From: JACVRW01 sp034664085
GTDB taxonomy: Bacteria > Actinomycetota > Thermoleophilia > Solirubrobacterales > Thermoleophilaceae
Assembly: GCA_034664085.1 (NCBI GenBank)
Contig: JAXDII010000084.1
Location: 1-45,016, forward strand
Reading direction: 5' to 3'
Length of the DNA: 45,016 nucleotides
Position 1 is the stretch's first letter. Every line of letters starts with the position of its first letter. Of this stretch, positions 16,108-23,431 are shown one piece after another. Both the position numbers and the translations under genes were made by a program. The notes under the pieces were generated by a model. The model did no database searches, had not been told where the DNA came from, and worked only from the letters and a program-made list of their open reading frames with translations.

Positions 16108-17588
16108 GGCGGCTGATCTACATCTGCCTGATCGTGGCGATCGTGCCCTGGATCGTGATCGGGATCGTGCGCGAGGCCACCGATGACGACACCACCGAGC
16201 ACTACTTCGTGCGCGCGATCTTCGACAACGCGTCGACGATGGTTGCGGGCGAGGACGTGAAGATCGCCGGCGTGCCGGTCGGCCAGGTGGCCGACATGAA
16301 CGTGACCGAGGGCAACAAGGCCGCGATCACGCTGCGCATCGACAACGAGGACTTCACGCCGTTCAAGACCGACGCCAGCTGCAAGATCCGCCTGCAGGGC
16401 CTGATCGGCGAGCGCTTCGTGGAGTGCGAGCCGGGCTCCGCCAGCGCGGAGCGCCTGCCCGCCATCGAGGAGGGCGACGGCAAGGGCGAGCGCCTGCTGC
16501 GCGTGGAGAACACCAGCTCTCCGGTGGACCTCGACCTGCTCAACGACGTGATGCGGCTGCCCTACCGCCAGCGCTTCGCGATCCTGCTGAGCGAGCTGGG
16601 CACCGGCCTGGCGGGCCGCGGCGAGGAGCTCAACGAGGTCATCCACCGCGCCAACCCGGCCCTGCGCGAGACCGACCAGGTGCTGGCGGTGCTCGCCAAG
16701 CAGAACCGCGTGCTGGCCCGGCTGGCGCGCGACTCCGACCAGGCGCTCGCCCCGCTCGCGCGCGAGCGCGCCAAGTTCGCCGACTTCATCGTGCAGGCCA
16801 ACCGCACCGGCGAGGCCAGCGCCGAGCGGCGCGGAGACATCCGCCGCGGCATCAACAGGCTGCCCGCGTTCCTGCGCGAGCTGCGGCTGCTGATGGTCGA
16901 CCTGGAGGGCCTGACCGACGAGGGCACCCCGCTGTTGAGCGACGTGCGCCAGGCCGCGCCCGACCTGGGCCGCCTGATCAAGGCCCAGGGCACGCTGGCT
17001 GACGCCTCGCGCGAGTCCTTCCCGAGCCTCGGCGACGCGCTCGAGCGCGGGCGCCCGGCGCTGATGCGGGCGCGCCCGCTGGTGCGCGACCTCGGCCGGC
17101 TCGGGAAGGAGCTGGCGCCGACTTCGGTGGACCTCGACGAGCTGACCAAGAGCCTGGACGAGACCGGCTTCGTCGAGCGCATCAACGACTTCCTCTACTA
17201 CGTGACTCTGTCCACCAACGGCTTCGACTCGATGGGCCACTACCTGCGCGCCGGCCTGATCGCCAACGTCTGCTCGAAGTACGCGCTCGAGTTCAACAGC
17301 TCGTCGTGCAACTCGAACTTCTACAACCCGTTCGACGATCCCGCCGCGGCCAAGGCGGATTCGCTGGAGGCCCGCAACGCGCAGGAGCCGAAGGCCGGCT
17401 CCGGTGGCAGCGTCGCGCCGAGCGGCACGCTGCTCCAGGGCCTGATCGGCGCTGGCGAGACGCCGGAGCAGGCCGCCCAGCGCAAGGACTCGCTCCAGCG
17501 GCTGCGCTCCCAGGCGCGCGACCGCTCCGGCTCCCTCGGCGGCGACGAGCCGATGCTCGACTACCTGCTCGGCGGTGAGGGCCAGTGA
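16104..17588 (+). CDS. MCE-domain protein 2
   Basis: A 494-residue MCE protein beginning in an ATGA overlap with MCE protein 1. An N-terminal anchor helix (LIYICLIVAIVPWIVIGIV) is followed by the MCE domain with DNASTMVAGEDVKIAGVPVG at about residues 40-60 and then extended helices rich in Arg/Glu/Ala. Two cysteines late in the protein (NVCSKYAL, SSSCNSNF) could form a disulfide outside the membrane. The Ser/Gly-rich tail (SGGSVAPSG) looks disordered. It is one subunit of the predicted heterohexameric lipid conduit. Confidence 0.92.
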   Translation: MRRLIYICLIVAIVPWIVIGIVREATDDDTTEHYFVRAIFDNASTMVAGEDVKIAGVPVGQVADMNVTEGNKAAITLRIDNEDFTPFKTDASCKIRLQGLIGERFVECEPGSASAERLPAIEEGDGKGERLLRVENTSSPVDLDLLNDVMRLPYRQRFAILLSELGTGLAGRGEELNEVIHRANPALRETDQVLAVLAKQNRVLARLARDSDQALAPLARERAKFADFIVQANRTGEASAERRGDIRRGINRLPAFLRELRLLMVDLEGLTDEGTPLLSDVRQAAPDLGRLIKAQGTLADASRESFPSLGDALERGRPALMRARPLVRDLGRLGKELAPTSVDLDELTKSLDETGFVERINDFLYYVTLSTNGFDSMGHYLRAGLIANVCSKYALEFNSSSCNSNFYNPFDDPAAAKADSLEARNAQEPKAGSGGSVAPSGTLLQGLIGAGETPEQAAQRKDSLQRLRSQARDRSGSLGGDEPMLDYLLGGEGQ

Positions 17589-19054
17589 GAGGGCGCGGCA
17601 GCGGAGCGGCCCTGAGCGCCAGCCCCGTGCTGGTGGGCGCCGTGACCGTGCTGGTCACGATCGTTGCGGTCTTCCTGTCGTACAACGCCAACTCGGGCCT
17701 GCCGTTCGTGCCGACCTACGACCTCAAGGCCAACCTGCCGAACGCGGCCCAGCTCGTGAAGGGCTTCGAGGTGCGCATCGGCGGCGCGCGCGTGGGCGTG
17801 ATCTCCGACCTCCAGCCCAAGCGCCGCCCGGACGGCTCCAGCTACGCGCAGGTGACGCTGAAGCTCGACAAGCAGATCGAGCCGCTGCCCGCCCAGTCGA
17901 CGCTGCTGATCCGCCCGCGCTCCGCGATCGGGCTCAAGTACATCCAGCTCGATCCGGGCCGCCGCACCGCCGACGAGGAGGTGCTCGAGGCCGGCTCCAC
18001 GATCCGCGTCAGCCAGGCGCGTCCGGCGCCCGTCGAGCTCGACGAGGTGTTCGACATGTTCGACGAGCCCGCCCGGGTGGGCTCGCGCAACTCCCTGGAC
18101 GGGTACGGCGGCGGCTTCGCCGGGCGCGGACAGGACCTGAACACCGCCATCGAGGCGTTCGTGCCGCTGCTGCGCGACCTGGAGCCGGTCGCTCGCAACC
18201 TGGCCGATCCAGACACGCGCCTCGACCGCTTCTTCCGCGCCCTCGCCGACGCGGCGACCGAGGCCGCCCCGGTGGCCGAGGAGCAGGCCGCGCTGTTCGT
18301 CAACCTCGACACGTCCTTCACGGCCCTCGCCTCGATCGCCCGCCCCTACCTGCAGGAGACGATCAGCGAGTCGCCGCCGTCGGAGGAGCTGGCGATCCGC
18401 GAGTTCCCGCGCCAGCGCCCGTTCATCCGCAACAACACCGCCTTCTTCCGCGAGCTGCGCCCGGGCGTGGCGACGCTGCCGCGCTCCGCACCGATCCTGG
18501 CCGACGCGTTCCAGGCCGGATCCGAGGTGCTGCCGCGCACGATCCCGGTGAACGACGACCTGGGCGACGTCTTCGACACCCTGGCCGACTTCTCCGAGGA
18601 CCCGTTCGTGCGCCAGGGCGTAAACCAGCTCACCCGCCTGTCGTCCTCGCTGCGGCCCACGCTGAACTTCCTGACGCCCGCCCAGACCGTCTGCAACTAC
18701 GCCACGCTCTGGTTCCGCAACGCGGCCAGCCTGCTCTCGGACGGCGACTCCAACGGCACCTGGCAGCGCTTCCAGGTGGTCGCGGCGCCCACCGACCCGG
18801 CCTCCGGGAAGCTCGGCCCGAACAACGAGGCCGCGCCCTCGTCGGGACCCGCCAACGGGCCGACACGCGAGAACTACCTGCACTACAACCCGTATCCGAA
18901 CACCGCCGCGCCGGGCCAGACGCGTGAGTGCGAGGCCGGCAACGAGCGCTTCCAGCCCGGCCGCGCCGTGATCGGCAACGCGCCCGGCAACGGCGGCACG
19001 AAGACGAGCGGCCAGACTCGGGCGACGGTGGCGGGGGCGGGGGTGGAGCCGTGA
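17585..19054 (+). CDS. MCE-domain protein 3
   Basis: A 489-residue MCE protein overlapping its upstream neighbour by four bases (ATGA). It has an anchor helix (PVLVGAVTVLVTIVAVFLSY), an MCE domain with LPNAAQLVKGFEVRIGGARV around residues 50-70 and the PLPAQSTLLIRPRSAIGLKY strand pair, then the long helical region. Conserved cysteines flank its C-terminus (QTVCNYATLW and TRECEAGNE). The end is Gly/Thr-rich and probably flexible. Confidence 0.92.
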   Translation: MRGRGSGAALSASPVLVGAVTVLVTIVAVFLSYNANSGLPFVPTYDLKANLPNAAQLVKGFEVRIGGARVGVISDLQPKRRPDGSSYAQVTLKLDKQIEPLPAQSTLLIRPRSAIGLKYIQLDPGRRTADEEVLEAGSTIRVSQARPAPVELDEVFDMFDEPARVGSRNSLDGYGGGFAGRGQDLNTAIEAFVPLLRDLEPVARNLADPDTRLDRFFRALADAATEAAPVAEEQAALFVNLDTSFTALASIARPYLQETISESPPSEELAIREFPRQRPFIRNNTAFFRELRPGVATLPRSAPILADAFQAGSEVLPRTIPVNDDLGDVFDTLADFSEDPFVRQGVNQLTRLSSSLRPTLNFLTPAQTVCNYATLWFRNAASLLSDGDSNGTWQRFQVVAAPTDPASGKLGPNNEAAPSSGPANGPTRENYLHYNPYPNTAAPGQTRECEAGNERFQPGRAVIGNAPGNGGTKTSGQTRATVAGAGVEP

Positions 19055-20493
19055 GGAAGCTGCGCCACGGCGGCCGCTTCACGGCCTTCCAGGCGGGCCT
19101 GATCGCGCTCGTCCTGATCCTGATCGCCACCTACCTGGCCTTCACCAAGGACGTCCCGTTTACGCGGTCGTTCGAACTGAAGGCGGCGTTCGAGAACGCT
19201 CCGCCGATCCAGAAGAACCAGGCCGTCCGGATCGCCGGGGTGGACATCGGCAAGGTCTCCTCGGTCGAGCCGGTGGGCGGGGACTCGCCTGCCGTCGTCG
19301 TGACGATGAAGCTCGACGACGACGCGCTGCCGATCCACGAGGACGCCCAGATCAAGGTGCGCCCGCGCATCTTCTTCGAGGGCAACCTGTTCTTCGACGT
19401 CAAGCCGGGCACGTCCAGCGCCCCGGAGCTGGAGTCGGGCGACACGCTCCCCGCCTCGCAGACCTCGGCGCCCGTTCAGATCGACCAGGTGCTGGGCACG
19501 CTGACGACCGACACGCGCGAGGGGCTGCGCAAGCTGCTCGTGGGCTACGGCGGCGCGCTCAACAACGAGCCCCAGGCCGGCGAGGACGACGACCAGGATC
19601 CGGACGTGCAGGGCGAGACCGGCGGCCAGGCGCTGAACGACTCGCTGGAGTACTCCGCCGAGGCGCTCCGCGGCGGCGCGATCCTCAACGAGTCGACGCT
19701 CGGCACCGAGCTGCACGACCTCTCCAAGCTCGTCTCCGGCCAGCAGCGCGTGTTCGCGGCCCTGTCGCGCAACGAGACGGTGCTGAAGGACCTGGTCACG
19801 AACTTCAACACCACCATGGGCGCCCTCGCGCAGGAGCAGGGCAACCTGCGCGAGACCGTCGGACTGCTGCCCGACGTGCTGGAGGCCGCCAACCCGGCGC
19901 TCGACAAGCTCAACGCCGCGTTCCCGCCCACGCGCGCCTGGGCGCTCGAGATGATCCCCGGCGTCCGCGAGACGCCGGCGACGATCACCGCGGCCTTCCC
20001 GTGGATCCGCCAGGCGCGGGCGCTGCTCGGCCCCGCCGAGCTGCAGGGCCTCGTGGACGACCTGCAGCCGGCCGTGGACGACTTCGCCCGCTTCACCGAC
20101 GGCCAGGTGCAGCTCCTGCCGGTGCTCGACCTGTTCAACCGCTGCCAGCTCGACGTCGTCCTGCCGACGGGCGAGGCGCGCATCGAGGACGGCTCGCTCT
20201 CCACCGGGCTGCGCAACTACGAGGAGTTCTTCCAGGTGCTGGTGGGGCTCACCGGCGAGTCCCAGAACTTCGACGGCAACGGGTCGTACACGCGCTTCAA
20301 CTCCGCCGGGGGCTCGGTCCCGGTGCAGACCGGCTCGACCGGCACCCAGGGCCCGCTGTTCGGCTCGGCCTCCGCGCCGCCGCTGGGCACGCGGCCGGCG
20401 CGCTCGGCCAAGCCTCCCTACCGGCCCAACGCGGCGTGCCACGAGCAGCAGCCGCCCGATCTGAACGCCGCGCCCATCGGAGCCGGCCCGTGA
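19051..20493 (+). CDS. MCE-domain protein 4
   Basis: A 480-residue MCE protein starting at a GTG that overlaps the previous stop (GTGA). After a basic N-terminus (RKLRHGGRF) come an anchor helix (AGLIALVLILIATYLAF) and the MCE domain with APPIQKNQAVRIAGVDIG near residues 50-67. An acidic insertion EDDDQDPDVQGE near residue 190 is peculiar to this subunit. The C-terminal region ends with a proline-rich stretch. Confidence 0.92.
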   Translation: MRKLRHGGRFTAFQAGLIALVLILIATYLAFTKDVPFTRSFELKAAFENAPPIQKNQAVRIAGVDIGKVSSVEPVGGDSPAVVVTMKLDDDALPIHEDAQIKVRPRIFFEGNLFFDVKPGTSSAPELESGDTLPASQTSAPVQIDQVLGTLTTDTREGLRKLLVGYGGALNNEPQAGEDDDQDPDVQGETGGQALNDSLEYSAEALRGGAILNESTLGTELHDLSKLVSGQQRVFAALSRNETVLKDLVTNFNTTMGALAQEQGNLRETVGLLPDVLEAANPALDKLNAAFPPTRAWALEMIPGVRETPATITAAFPWIRQARALLGPAELQGLVDDLQPAVDDFARFTDGQVQLLPVLDLFNRCQLDVVLPTGEARIEDGSLSTGLRNYEEFFQVLVGLTGESQNFDGNGSYTRFNSAGGSVPVQTGSTGTQGPLFGSASAPPLGTRPARSAKPPYRPNAACHEQQPPDLNAAPIGAGP

Positions 20494-21869
20494 AGCGCCA
20501 GATCCGCAAGCAGCTGCCGGTGTTCGTGGCGATCGTCTGCCTGTTCGTGCTGGCGGCGGCGGTCGGCGGCTACATCCTGTCCAACCAGCGCTTCTACCTG
20601 CCGGCGTGGGTGCCCGGGCTGGGCACCGACTTCTACGAGGTCAAGGCCGAGCTTCCGACCGGCCAGGCGGTCGTTCCGGGCCAGGGCCAGACCGTCAACA
20701 TCGCGGGCGTCAAGGTCGGCGAGGTGGGGGACGTGTCGCTCGAGGACGGGCGCGCCGTCGTGACCATGCAGATGCAGGAGGAGTTCAGCCCGATCTACCG
20801 CGACGCCTCGATCCTGCTGCGGCCGAAGACCGGCCTCAAGGACATGTACCTGGCGCTCGACCCGGGCACGCGGCAGGCCGGCGAGGTGCCCGAGGGCGGG
20901 CGCGTGCGGATCGCCAACACGCTGCCCGACGTGAACGCGGACGAGGTGCTGGCCCAGCTCGACGGCGACACGCGCGCCTATCTCAGCATCCTGCTCAACG
21001 AGGGAGGCACCGCGTTCGACGACCAGGCGACGGGCGCCTCGGAGCGCTACGACCAGACCGCCGAGCAGGACCTGCGCGAGGTCTTGAAGCGCTTCGAGCC
21101 CACCGCGCGCGACGGCGAGAAGATCACCGAGCGGCTGATCGCGCGCCGGCGCAACATCCGCCGCGTGATCCACAACTTCCAGGAGCTGTCCACGGCGCTG
21201 GGCGAGAAGGACGACCAGCTTGCGGCCCTGGTGGACTCCGCCAACGCCAACTTCGAGGCGTTCGCCGACGAGGAGGCCTCGCTGCGCTCGGCGCTGCGTG
21301 AGTTCCCGCCGGCCCTCTCCCAGACGGCAACCACGCTGCGCAAGGCGGAGGGCTTCGCGGGCCAGCTCGGCCCGGCGCTCGACCGGCTGCGCCCGTTCGC
21401 GCGCGAGCTGGCCCCGGCGCTGCGGCGCACGCGGCCGTTCCTGCGCGAGACCACGCCGATCATCCGCGATCAGATCCGCCCGTTCGCCCGCGACACGCAG
21501 CCGGTGGTGCGTGACCTGCGGGCCGCCAGCGAGGACCTGGCCGTAGTCACGCCGCGCCTGACGCGCAGCTTCGGGGTGCTCAACAAGTTCTTCAACACGC
21601 TCGCCTACAACCCGCCCGGCGCGGTCGAGCCGTTCCTGTTCTGGAGCGCCTGGGGAGCGCACAACGGCGCCACGCTGTGGTCGCTCCAGGACGCGCACGG
21701 CCCCGTGCGCCGAGGCGTCGTGCTGGTCGGCTGCCGGACCTACAACACGCTCGAGCAGATCGTGATCGCCAACCCGCAGCTCGGCGTTCCGACGCAGCTC
21801 CTCAACCTGCCGACCGAGAGCCAGTTCTGCCCGAACAACCCGCCCGGACCGGACAACCTCCCGCCGTGA
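20490..21869 (+). CDS. MCE-domain protein 5
   Basis: A 459-residue MCE protein starting at GTG in a GTGA overlap. It has the anchor helix LPVFVAIVCLFVLAAAVGG, then a short Pro/aromatic linker (FYLPAWVPGLGTDFYEV) unique within this operon, the MCE domain with GQGQTVNIAGVKVGEVGDV, and the usual helical shaft in which PFARELAPALRR-like segments recur. Cysteines near the end (VGCRTYNTL, SQFCPNN) probably pair. No lipobox is visible, unlike mycobacterial MceE. Confidence 0.92.
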   Translation: MKRQIRKQLPVFVAIVCLFVLAAAVGGYILSNQRFYLPAWVPGLGTDFYEVKAELPTGQAVVPGQGQTVNIAGVKVGEVGDVSLEDGRAVVTMQMQEEFSPIYRDASILLRPKTGLKDMYLALDPGTRQAGEVPEGGRVRIANTLPDVNADEVLAQLDGDTRAYLSILLNEGGTAFDDQATGASERYDQTAEQDLREVLKRFEPTARDGEKITERLIARRRNIRRVIHNFQELSTALGEKDDQLAALVDSANANFEAFADEEASLRSALREFPPALSQTATTLRKAEGFAGQLGPALDRLRPFARELAPALRRTRPFLRETTPIIRDQIRPFARDTQPVVRDLRAASEDLAVVTPRLTRSFGVLNKFFNTLAYNPPGAVEPFLFWSAWGAHNGATLWSLQDAHGPVRRGVVLVGCRTYNTLEQIVIANPQLGVPTQLLNLPTESQFCPNNPPGPDNLPP

Positions 21870-23389
21870 TCAAGCAGGCCCCCAGCATAGGCCGGATCCT
21901 CACGATGCTCGCCTTCGCGCTGTCGTGCTTCGGCATCCTCGTGTTCCTGTGGCTCAACTTCGGCGGATCGGTTCCGCTGAAGCCCGAGGGCTATCGCCTC
22001 ACGGTGGCGTTCCCCGAGGCCACGCAGCTCGCGCAGGAGGCCGAGGTCCGCATCTCCGGCGTCAAGGTCGGCAGGGTCAAGACGACCGAGCCGAACGAGC
22101 AGACCGGCCTGACCGACACCGAGCTCGAGATCGACTCGCGCTACGCGCCGCTGCCCAAGGACACGCGCGCGGTGCTGCGCCAGAAGACGCTGCTGGGCGA
22201 GACCTACGTCGAGCTGACGCCCGGCGCCGCCGGGGCGCGCGAGCGCGCCGACGAGCAGGAGATGGTGGCCGACGGCGGGCGCCTGGCGGGCGGGCAGGTG
22301 TCGGAGACCGTGGAGCTCGACGAGATCCTGCGCACCTTCGACCCGGTCACGCGGCAGCGCTTCTCCACCTGGCTCGACCAGCAGGGCCGGGCTGTGGGCG
22401 GCCAGGCCGAGGCGATCAGCGACGCCCTGGGGCTGCTCACGCCGTTCGCCGAGGAGACCGACGACGTGCTGAAGGTGCTGCGGGCACAGTCGGGAGCGAC
22501 GCAGCGCTTCGTGCGCGACACCGGCGAGGTGTTCGGCGCGCTGACCGAGCGCCGCGGGCAGCTGCGCGACCTGATCGTCAACTCCAACCGCGTCTGGGAG
22601 GCGGTCGCGAGCCGCGACCAGGCCCTGGCGGACACCTTCCGCGTGTTCCCGACCTTCCTGCGCGAGGGCCGCACCACCACCAGGCGCACCAGCGAGTTCG
22701 CCAAGGAGGCCAACCCGCTGATCGACCAGCTGCGGCCGGCGGCGCGCCAGATCTCGCCCACGCTCCAGGACCTCGACAAGCTCGCGCCGGACCTGCGCGG
22801 CTTCTTCTCCGACCTCGGTCCGTTCGTGAAGGTGGCACGCCGCGGACTGCCTGCCACCGAGCAGGTGCTCGACAACACCCGGCCGATCCTGCGGCGGCTC
22901 GACCCGTTCCTGCGCCAGCTCACGCCGATCGTCGACTACCTGGGCCTCTACCGGCGCGAGATCGCCAGCTTCTTCGGCAACGACGCGGCGGCCACGCAGC
23001 TCAGGGCCTCGGCGTTCACGGGCGGCGGCTCCCCGCACGTGCTGCGCGTGATGAACCCGATGAACCCGGAGATCCTGGCCGGCTATGCGAACCGGCTGTC
23101 CACCAACCGCTCCAACCCGTACACCGAGCCGGGCGCCTACGACCGCATCGGCGAGGGCCAGCCGCTGCCGGTGTTCGGCAGCTACCTCTGCACCGCGAAC
23201 CCGATGCCCGGTCCGCCCGCGCCCGTCGATCCGTACATGCCGGCGAGCCTGGTGAACGAGATCATCGAGTACACGTTCGGCGGCGCCAACAACGCCGGCA
23301 GGACCCCGCCCTGCGTCGCGCAGCAGCCGCTCGGCCGCCTGGTCGGCCAGGGCGGCGCGTTCCCGCAGCTGCAGCCGCTGCCGGAGTGA
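21866..23389 (+). CDS. MCE-domain protein 6
   Basis: A 507-residue MCE protein, the last of six, starting at GTG in a GTGA overlap. Its anchor helix ILTMLAFALSCFGILVFLWL contains a Cys, but not in a lipobox. The MCE domain includes FPEATQLAQEAEVRISGVKV near residues 48-67 and an insertion TTEPNEQTGLTDTE. The C-terminal half has two cysteines (SYLCTANP and TPPCVAQQ). Six MCE proteins plus two YrbE proteins and an ATPase match the stoichiometry known for actinobacterial Mce complexes. Confidence 0.92.
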   Translation: MIKQAPSIGRILTMLAFALSCFGILVFLWLNFGGSVPLKPEGYRLTVAFPEATQLAQEAEVRISGVKVGRVKTTEPNEQTGLTDTELEIDSRYAPLPKDTRAVLRQKTLLGETYVELTPGAAGARERADEQEMVADGGRLAGGQVSETVELDEILRTFDPVTRQRFSTWLDQQGRAVGGQAEAISDALGLLTPFAEETDDVLKVLRAQSGATQRFVRDTGEVFGALTERRGQLRDLIVNSNRVWEAVASRDQALADTFRVFPTFLREGRTTTRRTSEFAKEANPLIDQLRPAARQISPTLQDLDKLAPDLRGFFSDLGPFVKVARRGLPATEQVLDNTRPILRRLDPFLRQLTPIVDYLGLYRREIASFFGNDAAATQLRASAFTGGGSPHVLRVMNPMNPEILAGYANRLSTNRSNPYTEPGAYDRIGEGQPLPVFGSYLCTANPMPGPPAPVDPYMPASLVNEIIEYTFGGANNAGRTPPCVAQQPLGRLVGQGGAFPQLQPLPE

Positions 23390-23418
23390 GCGCGGCCAGG
23401 GCCGCCCCGGGCGTGGCC

Positions 23419-23424
23419 TAACCT
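23419..23424 (+). promoter_or_regulatory. -10 box of a probable leaderless promoter (MMPL gene)
   Basis: TAACCT, seven bases, then GTG at 23432. It suggests that the MMPL gene and its followers can be transcribed apart from the mce operon. No -35 consensus was found. Confidence 0.35.
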
Positions 23425-23431
23425 GACCCCG